In this document: in pieces, positions 6,005-14,100 of the stretch | Numbering within the stretch: the stretch's first letter is position 1 | How the letters are laid out: every line of letters begins with the position of its first letter | Source: JBCCWR01 sp039193385 | GTDB lineage: Bacteria; Verrucomicrobiota; Verrucomicrobiia; Methylacidiphilales; JBCCWR01 | Direction of reading: 5' to 3' | Length of the DNA stretch: 20,798 nt | Assembly (NCBI GenBank): GCA_039193385.1 | Contig: JBCCWR010000030.1 | Coordinates: 1-20,798 of the forward strand | Program-made: the position numbers and the translations under genes | Notes under the pieces: generated by a model | Told to the model about the DNA's origin: nothing | The model's database searches: none | The model's input: only the letters and a program-made list of their open reading frames with translations

Positions 6005-7204
6005 ATGAATTACTTAATTAAAACACTCAACACTGTTGTGCTAACAGCTTTCCTATCTGCTATGGGTCATGCAGGAGACGCCCCTGCTCCGGTCAGCAAG
6101 GATCTGCAAGAAGCCATTGAAGAAACGAATTATGTGGAAACAGCACAGCCAGGCATCATTTTAAGCGGTTATGTCGATGCGGGTTATATCTATAACTTTA
6201 CAGCCGGCACTATGGGACAGCGCTGGCTTGGAGGTGATGGAGACGCTCATGGCGACTTTGAACTGAACCAAATGAAACTTGTGCTGGAAAAACCCCTCTC
6301 AGATGCAAACGAACTGCAGGCAGGTTTCCGAGCTGATCTAATGTTTGGAGAGGATGCTGCATCCTTTACTTCAAACGCTTCCGGCAGCCCGGATGGAGAT
6401 ACACTCTACGTACAACAAGGTTATGTTCAATTCCGACTCCCTATTGGCAATGGCCTGGATGTGCTCTTCGGTAAGCACCAGCAATCTCTCGGTTGGGAAG
6501 CTGAAGAGCGTCCGGCAAATATCAACATCACAGGCGGTATTTCTGCTCTAGGTGATCCTGGAGGTACTATTGGTATGTTAGCTATCTATCCTGTTAATGA
6601 TTATGTGGAATTGAATTTCGGGGTAAATAATGGCAGCGGAGCAGATGATAACGCAGGACTGGATGCTTCGGATGATGACTATGCCGTAACAGGTCAATTT
6701 ACCCTCTTTGCCCCAGGCGGAAATGCTTCATGGTCCAACGGGTTTAACTATTCCTGGGGCGGTGGCAATATCAGTGCCAATGATGACCACGCACTGATCC
6801 TCAATTCCTTGGGTGAATGGATGCCCCAATTTGCCAATGATAAACTGCTCTTTGCCTACAACTTTACTTATGTTTTTGCGGAAGACTTTAACCCGGGCGG
6901 AAGTAATGATTCTGAATACTTTGGCATAGGTCTTTATACAAAGTATTACTTTACAGACATCTTCAGTCTAGGCGCCCGTGCAGAATATATGCATACGGAT
7001 GATCAAAACATCGTCGGCCTCACAACAACTTCAGGTAGTAATGATCTGTGGTCTCTAACGGGCACACTTGGTTTCGACCTTTTGGAGAATCTTCTTATAC
7101 GTGCAGAATACCGCGTCGATTTGGGTAATGATGTAGCAGTGGATGGAACCAATACGGATGACCTGGTTCATACTCTAGCTAGTGAAGTTACCTATAGCTT
7201 CTAA
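6005..7204 (+). CDS. Outer-membrane beta-barrel porin (BBP2/OmpL-like)
   Basis: The 399-residue precursor starts with a signal peptide (MNYLIKTLNTVVLTAFLSAM, cleavage after GHA). A short acidic stretch follows, then alternating hydrophobic/aromatic strands typical of a transmembrane barrel (for example ILSGYVDAGYIYNF near residue 52). It ends in VTYSF, with the C-terminal Phe recognised by the BAM machinery. The KHQQSLGWEAEE segment after the strand VLFGK is typical of the BBP2 (putative beta-barrel porin 2) group. Acidic and glycine-rich loops (GDGDAHGD, DDDYA) are probably extracellular. It is divergent from the imelysin/FTR1 operon and convergent with fbpC, sharing a bidirectional terminator. 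Position suggests that it admits iron complexes or other solutes to the periplasm, but substrate specificity cannot be read from sequence. No TonB box or plug domain is present. Confidence 0.85.
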   Translation: MNYLIKTLNTVVLTAFLSAMGHAGDAPAPVSKDLQEAIEETNYVETAQPGIILSGYVDAGYIYNFTAGTMGQRWLGGDGDAHGDFELNQMKLVLEKPLSDANELQAGFRADLMFGEDAASFTSNASGSPDGDTLYVQQGYVQFRLPIGNGLDVLFGKHQQSLGWEAEERPANINITGGISALGDPGGTIGMLAIYPVNDYVELNFGVNNGSGADDNAGLDASDDDYAVTGQFTLFAPGGNASWSNGFNYSWGGGNISANDDHALILNSLGEWMPQFANDKLLFAYNFTYVFAEDFNPGGSNDSEYFGIGLYTKYYFTDIFSLGARAEYMHTDDQNIVGLTTTSGSNDLWSLTGTLGFDLLENLLIRAEYRVDLGNDVAVDGTNTDDLVHTLASEVTYSF

Positions 7205-7237
7205 GCTATATACTTCTATTCGTTTGATTATTTTATC

Positions 7238-7267
7238 AAAAGACCGCGGTTTTTACTGCGGTCTTTT
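7238..7267. terminator. Bidirectional intrinsic terminator between the porin gene and fbpC
   Basis: The arms AAAAGACCGCGGT (7238-7250) and ACTGCGGTCTTTT (7255-7267) pair over 13 positions with one G-T wobble around a TTTT loop. The stem is GC-rich and bounded by A/T-runs on both sides, so it can act on both converging transcripts. Its right edge touches the fbpC stop codon (7267-7269). Confidence 0.9.
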
Positions 7268-8226
7268 TATATATTAGGAAACTCCCAATCAATTTCCACT
7301 TCGTCGCCCGACTTAAAATTTGAGCCGGCAGGTTCAAGCAAAAGCCACGACTTTGCTGCAGCATTATAGGGTTTAACATGCACTTCACAAAAGCGCCCTG
7401 TTTCCCGCACGAGATCGACTTTTGCTTTATACGTCCCCTTCTTTTTGATTTTAAATTGCTCGGGCCTTAGCCAAACACTATTGTCTTCATGGTCCACAAC
7501 ATTGGCCGGACCAAAAAGACAGGCACAGTATTCACAACAAGCTTGATGATAGGTCTTGGTGGCTGTAGCCACCTGCTGAAGACTACCGGATTTCATGATG
7601 GCAATACGGTCTCCGGCACTTAATGCATCATCAGGATCATGCACCACAAGTATGGCAGTGGTACCCAAAGATTTTAAGATCACACATATCTGATCTCGCA
7701 GTTCACGTCGCAACGTACTATCCAAATTACTAAAAGGTTCATCCAAAAAAACTACTTCTGGCTTAGGTGCCAGAGTGCGTGCCAAGGCCACTCGCTGTCT
7801 TTCTCCACCGGAAAGCTCATGCGGCAGACGCTTGGCAAAACTGGGCATACCCACTAGCTCCAGCATCTCATCTACTATTTGTCGCTTTTCTGACAAAGAC
7901 ACTCCTTGGAGACCGTAAGCAATGTTTGACTCAATGTTCCGATGAGGAAAAAGCGCTCCCTCTTGAGACATCATACCAAAGCGGCGTTTTTCGGGGGGAA
8001 CCCAGTTTCTATTTCCTGCTAGGCAAGATCCTTTGAATAAAATCTCACCCGCAGTGGGTTCTTCTAACCCTGCAGCCAGTCTCAATAAGGTCGTTTTACC
8101 ACTGCCACTTTCACCCACGAGTGCCAGTATCTCGCCTTTTTCAACAGTAAGGCTAACGCCATTAACTGCGGGGGAGCCTTGAGAAGAGTATTTTTTCTCA
8201 ACATTACGATATTCTATCAAACTCAT
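7267..8226 (-). CDS. fbpC: Ferric iron ABC transporter ATP-binding protein
   Basis: The start at 8226 overlaps the fbpB stop by ATGA and gives 319 residues. A 29-codon upstream extension (to 8313) lies within fbpB and is rejected. The ATPase elements are complete: Walker A GESGSGKT (38-45), Q-loop Q88, signature LSGGERQ (138-144), Walker B VVFLDEP (158-164) and H-loop H196. The C-terminal 90 residues form the TOBE-like regulatory region of the FbpC/PotA class. An unusual cysteine cluster, CCEYCAC (230-236), lies in the linker before FGPANVV, where relatives usually have ordinary residues. The protein sits on the cytoplasmic face and powers FbpB. It is the last gene of fbpABC and ends in the shared terminator. 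Confidence 0.93.
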   Translation of the reverse strand: MSLIEYRNVEKKYSSQGSPAVNGVSLTVEKGEILALVGESGSGKTTLLRLAAGLEEPTAGEILFKGSCLAGNRNWVPPEKRRFGMMSQEGALFPHRNIESNIAYGLQGVSLSEKRQIVDEMLELVGMPSFAKRLPHELSGGERQRVALARTLAPKPEVVFLDEPFSNLDSTLRRELRDQICVILKSLGTTAILVVHDPDDALSAGDRIAIMKSGSLQQVATATKTYHQACCEYCACLFGPANVVDHEDNSVWLRPEQFKIKKKGTYKAKVDLVRETGRFCEVHVKPYNAAAKSWLLLEPAGSNFKSGDEVEIDWEFPNI

Positions 8227-9857
8227 TGTGTTAGATCTCTTTCTATCAGACGGTTTAAAACACAGAGACCTATGGTTCCAATAAGCACAATCATCAAGGA
8301 AGGAAATGCGCATTCATAAATCCGTCCTTCTTTAGCCATACCGAAGGCAGAAACAGCCAGAGTATCAAAACCAGCAGGACGTAACAACATAGTTAAAGGC
8401 AGCTCCTTGAGAATATCTATAAAAACCAACATGCAAGAAGCTACAAGAGTGCCTCGCAATAAAGGTATATTAATGTTCCAGAGTGTAAAGCCAGGGCCAT
8501 GTCCCAACATGCGTGAAGCCTCATCGAGCGAACCACACACCCGCGTCATGCCCGCTTGAACCGATTGCATAGGCACAGCAATAAAACGCACCAGATAAGC
8601 AAAGACAATAGCAAAAAGTGAACCGCTTAAAAGAACGGGTAGATTGATATTCCGATCCAGCATTCCCGTAAATGTCATAACCCCCAAGGCCACGGCAACT
8701 CCTGGCACAGCGTAACCCAGTGTCGCTAAACGTGTCATGCCACGCAGCCATTTAAAAGGATGTAATCTTACCGCATAGGCAAGAATAACCGCGACTCCTG
8801 TTAGCAAGATAGCGGAACCAAATGACATCAGCAGACTATTCAAGGCTTGCCAATCCCTAAAGACCGGCAAGGACTGCCTGGCGGCGCCAATGGCCCACAA
8901 AATCAATTGACCTACGGGAAAAAGCAAACCCATTGACAAGGGAATCAGACAAACCACATAAGCCCCTGTGAGTGATAGACCTTTAAGCTTGCGACGCGCC
9001 AAGGGCATTCCAGTTACATTTCTGGATGTATACCGAGCCTTGCCTCGTTGCAGATGTTCTATAAAAAGTATGAATAGAATGGCCAGCATCATAAAACCTG
9101 CCAGACGAATACCCGATGCCGAATCTTCCAGTCCAAACCATGTACGAAAAATTCCCTCCGTCAATGTAGGAACACCAAAGAAATTCACAGCACCATAATC
9201 ATTCATCACTTCCATAAGGATGAGACTCAATCCGGCCACAATGGCAGGACGGGCCATAGGCAAAGCGACGGTAAAGAAAACATTGGTCGGGCTGCGACCC
9301 AGCATCAAAGCAGCTTCGATAAAAGAGCGGTTTTGTCGGCAGAAAGAAGCGCGCATAGTAATAAATAAATAAGGGAATAATACTGAAGCCATGAACAAAG
9401 CTAGAACCGTATACCTTAGAATGACTTCTGTCATTGCAAATGCCTCGATTCCCCAGGTATGACGAACGTAAACAAGAAAAGGAATACTTAGCTCAGGAAT
9501 TTGAATATAAACAAAGGCGGCTACATAGGTTGGAATAGCTAGAGGCAAAACAAGCGCCCATTCCAAAATGCGTCTCCCCGGAAAATCAAAAGCACTGACT
9601 AACCAGGCTGAGGGTATAGCCATCAGCATTGAAAAAAATAATACGATCCCAACCAGAAGGATCGTATTAACAATATATTGAGCAAGAACTGTGGAAACAA
9701 TATGCTCCCACTTAGGTCCGGCGACTCCGATGCTCAGGATAACGGTAGCTAGCGGAATAAGAATCAGAGTGCAGAGTAGTAGAGAAAGAATAAGCCAGAG
9801 GTTTCCTCCCCGTCGAAAAGCGCGCCTCCATGATTGAAATAATTCCGCCAGCCTCAC
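8223..9857 (-). CDS. fbpB: Ferric iron ABC transporter permease, fused two-domain type
   Basis: The 544-residue membrane protein has about twelve hydrophobic helices in two homologous halves. Each half carries a binding-protein-dependent permease EAA loop: EAALMLGRSP (181-190) and EASRMLGHGP (446-455), each followed by a proline-containing helix. The fused layout is typical of FbpB/SfuB/FutB iron permeases. The start is GTG at 9857, 10 bp after the fbpA stop. There is no nearby ATG and only a weak upstream purine-rich signal, so the exact start is somewhat uncertain. The stop overlaps the fbpC start by 4 bp, indicating translational coupling. FbpB forms the inner-membrane channel that receives iron from FbpA. 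Confidence 0.93.
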   Translation of the reverse strand: MRLAELFQSWRRAFRRGGNLWLILSLLLCTLILIPLATVILSIGVAGPKWEHIVSTVLAQYIVNTILLVGIVLFFSMLMAIPSAWLVSAFDFPGRRILEWALVLPLAIPTYVAAFVYIQIPELSIPFLVYVRHTWGIEAFAMTEVILRYTVLALFMASVLFPYLFITMRASFCRQNRSFIEAALMLGRSPTNVFFTVALPMARPAIVAGLSLILMEVMNDYGAVNFFGVPTLTEGIFRTWFGLEDSASGIRLAGFMMLAILFILFIEHLQRGKARYTSRNVTGMPLARRKLKGLSLTGAYVVCLIPLSMGLLFPVGQLILWAIGAARQSLPVFRDWQALNSLLMSFGSAILLTGVAVILAYAVRLHPFKWLRGMTRLATLGYAVPGVAVALGVMTFTGMLDRNINLPVLLSGSLFAIVFAYLVRFIAVPMQSVQAGMTRVCGSLDEASRMLGHGPGFTLWNINIPLLRGTLVASCMLVFIDILKELPLTMLLRPAGFDTLAVSAFGMAKEGRIYECAFPSLMIVLIGTIGLCVLNRLIERDLTQ

Positions 9858-9867
9858 CTGTTAGTTT

Positions 9868-10878
9868 TTATTCCCAGCCTGCTTTGTTAAAGCATTCCAC
9901 AGCTTTAGCATTAAGTTCACCCAGCTTAGCCATATCAAGCATATCCGGCTTAAAATTACCCCAGCTCTTCTGAATGCCGGACAGCTCTATGTCTGGAACT
10001 ACCGCATACTCATAAGAACCATTAGGGAAGCTCTTTTGAGCTACATCAGAAACCAGAAATTCTAAAAACTTCTTAGCACCTTCCACATTATCACTATTCT
10101 TCACAATACCTCCGCCACTTATATTAATGTGCGTACCACGACCATCTTGATTTGGAAAAAACAGACCGATGGATTCGGCTACTTTACGGTCTTTCTCTTC
10201 TGAAGAATTGGCCAATAACCCTACATAATATGTATTAACAACGGCAATGTCTCCCAGACCTGCTGCAACAGCTCGCATTTGATCTCTATCCGAACCTTGA
10301 GGAGGACGGGCCATGTTTGCACGAACCCCCTTAGCCCACTCGATGGCAGCATTTTCATCATGCACAGACAAAAGAGATGCCATGAGTGACTGATTGTAAA
10401 TATTGGAAGAAGAACGAACCAAAATACGTCCTTTCCATTTCTCATCAGTCAAATTTTCATAAGTAGAAAGATCCGCTGGTTTCACACGATCTTTGGCATA
10501 AGCAATCACACGAGCTCGTTTCGTAAAACCAAACCATTGATTATCAGAATCACGCATCTGAGCAGGAATGCGACTGGTCAGCACATCTGACTCCACAGAT
10601 TGGAGTATGCCTTCGGTCTTAGCCCGCACCAAGCGGCCTGCATCAGCTGTAATGAAAATATCAGCAGGTGTTTTTTCACCTTCCGCTTTTAAACGCTCCA
10701 TAAGTTCATTGGCTTTGCCTTTGACAATGTTTACTTCAATTCCACTTCGTTCCGTGAACTTAGCAAATAATTGGTCATCCGTGGGATAGTGACGGTGACT
10801 ATAAAGGGTGATTTCACCCGCATAACTCAATGGCGACGCTAATAATGCGCCCAGAATAGTTACTTTAAGTATACTCAT
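9868..10878 (-). CDS. fbpA: Periplasmic ferric iron-binding protein (FbpA/FutA class)
   Basis: The 336-residue precursor has a signal peptide cleaved after SYA (residue 20), then the typical GEITLYSHRHYPTDDQ start of the FutA/FbpA class. The spacing of H30, Y31, Y161, Y217 and Y218 equals that of the iron ligands I recall for Synechocystis FutA1 (H54, Y55, Y185, Y241, Y242). This supports direct ferric iron binding through tyrosines without a synergistic anion. PADIFITADAGRL and GDIAVVNTYYVGLL are the other family blocks. A weak AGAGA precedes the ATG. It is the first gene of fbpABC, with a leader of about 80-120 bases containing an operator-like dyad and a 12-bp inverted repeat, so it is probably repressed by iron-loaded Fur. 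Confidence 0.95.
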   Translation of the reverse strand: MSILKVTILGALLASPLSYAGEITLYSHRHYPTDDQLFAKFTERSGIEVNIVKGKANELMERLKAEGEKTPADIFITADAGRLVRAKTEGILQSVESDVLTSRIPAQMRDSDNQWFGFTKRARVIAYAKDRVKPADLSTYENLTDEKWKGRILVRSSSNIYNQSLMASLLSVHDENAAIEWAKGVRANMARPPQGSDRDQMRAVAAGLGDIAVVNTYYVGLLANSSEEKDRKVAESIGLFFPNQDGRGTHINISGGGIVKNSDNVEGAKKFLEFLVSDVAQKSFPNGSYEYAVVPDIELSGIQKSWGNFKPDMLDMAKLGELNAKAVECFNKAGWE

Positions 10879-10905
10879 GATATTATCTCTTTTTTAACTA
10901 ATAAT

Positions 10906-10998
10906 CTCATATTCAATGCGTTAACTCTTAAAGGAAGATCTAATCAGCTCTCTGAAAACAACCTAATTATAAGCTCTCCAAGGCATATTGAATATGAG
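10906..10998 (-). repeat. 12-bp inverted repeat spanning the fbpA leader
   Basis: CTCATATTCAAT (10906-10917) is the exact reverse complement of ATTGAATATGAG (10987-10998), with 69 bases between. The distal arm forms part of the operator dyad at 10987-11005. The proximal arm lies 28 bases upstream of the fbpA start. It could be a second half-operator for looping or the closing stem of a structured leader. Confidence 0.5.
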
Positions 10999-11033
10999 TC
11001 TCAATACCTAAACATACCTTAAATTCCTGTCAA
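10966..11033 (-). promoter_or_regulatory. Predicted fbpABC promoter region
   Basis: On the minus strand a perfect -35 TTGACA (11028-11033) precedes a poor -10, TAGGTA (11005-11010), at 17 bases. Further on is a perfect -10 TATAAT (10966-10971) with only a weak -35 over the operator dyad. Either choice puts the dyad at 10987-11005 where a repressor would block RNA polymerase. Confidence 0.45.
10987..11005 (-). promoter_or_regulatory. Fur-box-like operator upstream of fbpA
   Basis: The plus strand reads ATTGAATATGAGTCTCAAT, an ATTGA-n9-TCAAT dyad. Its 15-base core matches TGATAATnATTATCA at 10 of 14 positions, and its right half AGTCTCAAT is identical to that at 5873-5881. It falls between the two candidate fbpA -10 elements. 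Confidence 0.55.
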
Positions 11034-11049
11034 TTAGTTTGATGATATT

Positions 11050-11082
11050 GCGTTTTATTCGTATCAAATACCATAAAAACGC
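11050..11082. repeat. 33-nt near-palindrome between fbpA and the 1712-residue gene
   Basis: GCGTTTTAT (11050-11058) pairs with ATAAAAACGC (11073-11082) with one bulged A. Inside it GTAT (11061-11064) pairs with ATAC (11068-11071) around a CAA loop. It lies upstream of both divergent genes. It could insulate them as a hairpin or bind a regulator. It has no good U-tract on either side. Confidence 0.5.
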
Positions 11083-11156
11083 CTTTTCAGACTTGCTAGA
11101 AACTGAACCCCTTGTAAATAAATAGGCTAACCATAAATTGAAACACAAGTTATAAA

Positions 11157-14100
11157 ATGTCTGAAATCAATGTTCGTGGAGAAATAGAGCTACAAAAAGT
11201 CAGCTATCCCCCTAATCAATGCCGTGTTCAATTGTCTTTTACAAGCGGCAATGAAAAGCAGGGTTATCAAGAATTTATTAAGCATATTCCTATTTCCGGA
11301 GATAAATACAAAGATACGATTCAAATTTCTGGCGATGCAGAAAAAATCGAACTCGCGCTTTATTCCCCAGAAAATATTCTATTGGATGAAAAAGGGTTCG
11401 CCGGTACAGGAGAACTCGCCGATGAGATGGGAAGCCAAAATGGTATCCCACTCAAATACTCCGGGATCAGCGAAACATCCATAGCACCAGAACCTACAGT
11501 TATGCCATTAGCTGGATCTCAAAGAATGAGAGGCAAGCTGATTTGTACAGATTGCACAACCGTTGATGTATCAGGCATAGCTATCGCTCTCTACACAGCA
11601 GAAAGCGAGGAAAGCACGCCTAAGTTAATGGCCCATAGCACGACTGAAAGCAGCGGTTATTTTACTATCGAAGAGTCGCTTTCGGCGATGCCACATACAT
11701 GGGCCAGTATTTGCGGGCAACACGATCAAATATTGACCTTGGATTCTCAAGGTAACATCCATTTGCCTCTCATTCTCGGATTAACCAAGGAACAGATTCT
11801 CTCATGTAAAGGCAAAGACCATCAAAAAGATAAACAAGACGCAAAGACAGACTGTGCTTGTGATGATAAAGCTCCTATCAGAAATCCCACCCTGGAAGAT
11901 CTGGCTACAACGCCTGAGGCTTTCTCCAGTGACTTAGGCGGTGGCAAATGCATTGATTTTTCAACACCGAACCGCGTTCTTGAACAAGTCAGTTTCTATC
12001 AGGTCGTTCGTACTACAGATCCCATGACTCGAAGCAATCTAGACTTCCAAACTTACACTGGAGGTTTCTCTGCAACACGTAACATCACACCTGGAAATGA
12101 ATGGTTAGCTTTAAGACTGCTCGACAATCTTTCTGGTCCCTCATCTCCTGATGACAACAAACGAGGTGAAGCCTACGCCAAAGGCAACATGGAATCTGTC
12201 TTAGAGAAAAGCACCCTGGGACAATTTGATCAGCGAAGAAGAAGATCTCAGCTCAATGGTAAAAACGCTATACTTTGGGACATCCCCATCCAGGAAGCTT
12301 CACAGGCCATCACAGTAGCACATGGTCATCTACTTGAATACCGTCAGAGTTGGGTAGCCGATGGCTACTCCATGGGAGACCTTCTCCATTCCATTCCTTT
12401 GGCCCCTTGTCAGAAGAAAAAAATAGCCGTTGTCCATTGGGATAGACAAGATGAGGGCGAACGTGATTCAGAGATAGAAGCACGAGACAGACTCCAAGCA
12501 CAAATTGCCAGAGAAAGAGACATCGATAGTATAGCCTCCGGCGTTGTTAAGGAGGCCGCAGTAGGAGGTTCTGCGGCTTATACTGGAGCTGTAGGAGGAA
12601 GCTATGGAGCAAGTGCCGCCATCCCCCTTGAAGGAGCTTTACTAGGTGTCACAGGCGGCGCAGCTGGAGCTGCCGCATTGGCAGGTTCATTAGCGGGACA
12701 ATATGGAACCCGAGGATTTGCCACAGGTCTTTTTGAGAATATCAAAGACCGAACTCTTCAATCTGCATCCTCCGTCCGCACCCAGCGAACATCAACCGTA
12801 TTGGCCTATAACCAGGATGAAGAAACATCCGTCATGACTGAAGTCATTGCGAATCATAACCACTGTCACACACTCACCATTCAATACTTTGAAGTCTTAC
12901 GTCACTTCCAAATTCGCCAGGAACTGGCCAGTGTTCAGGAGTGCTTATTTATTCCTTTAAACATGGAATGGTTTAGTGACTCACGCATCATCAAGTGGCG
13001 AGAGCACCTTGAAGCCGCGCTGATGAAACCCGAACATCAGGCTGGATTTGAAGCCCTGGAAAGAATCACACAAGGGCATGCAGACACCCACCTTCCTGAA
13101 CAACGTTATGCTGATGCACCCATCCGCCAACTGACCGGAGAGCTACAGCTACTCATAGACATCCCACGCCCTATCGATCTTGATGAGTTGAAAAAAGATT
13201 TTGAAGATGGTGAGGTTGTCTCTGAAGCTCAGAAAATTGATTCCTTAGCCAAAAGCATTGGTAACTTTTTCAAGATGGGTAAAGACTTCTTATTTGGCGA
13301 TGGCATAGAAATCGACAAAGAAATTCGTCGTTACCCCACGGCAAAAGAGCGTGACCGTTTCTTTGAAGAATATCTAGCGCCCGAACTCATTCGAGAAGTC
13401 ATCAACAACCTAATTATTAGCTATCGTGACGAACAGGGTAATGAACAAGAGCTAGCTGTTACCGCAACCCTTCATGGAAAATACCGTAAAGGACAAAAGC
13501 ACCGTGTCACACTGAATGTAGATGACCCGGGCGCGGCTATGCCGAAGCGCGCTGAAATTCAACACATTGAAATCAAATCCGACGTTCCCTTGACTCCTAC
13601 AAGCCGTCTCATCGTTGAGTTTGCCCATTTCCGCTACAGCACGGATTTCAATGATGGAAGCTTGTGTCGAAGTAGACCTCAGGAATCAATTAAAGCTACA
13701 CTCAAAGATCCGGAAAATGCGACTGTTCCGCTGCAAGACACGGATATCATTGAAGGTGCCACACTACTCTGGTGTGGCAGACTCAATTCCTTTGAACGCC
13801 GTGCTCCACGTTTGGACGACCGTGAAAAAGCCACCGAGTTAAAATCTCATCTCAACCGCCATCTTGAATATTATCATCGCGCTATTTGGATGCGTATGGA
13901 CCCTCAACACAGATACCTCATTCTGGATGGCTACCTTGCTCCAGGCGAAACTGGCGGCATGTCCCTTGCATCCGCTGTGGAAAACCGGGTCATCGGCATT
14001 GTGGGTAATAGCCTGGTTATGCCCGTAGCCCCCGGCTTAACCCTCGACCCTGTTGTTCGTGAACTGAAGAAAAAAGAAAAGACCTTACAGGATCATTATG

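Noticed and set aside
8227..8313. Upstream extension of fbpC
   Set aside because: It lies inside fbpB; the ATGA overlap at 8223-8226 and the conserved MSLIEYRNV start fix the shorter protein.
10879..10887. GATATTATC next to the fbpA start considered as a further Fur half-site
   Set aside because: The spacing is too short for two GATAAT half-sites and it overlaps the ribosome-binding region.
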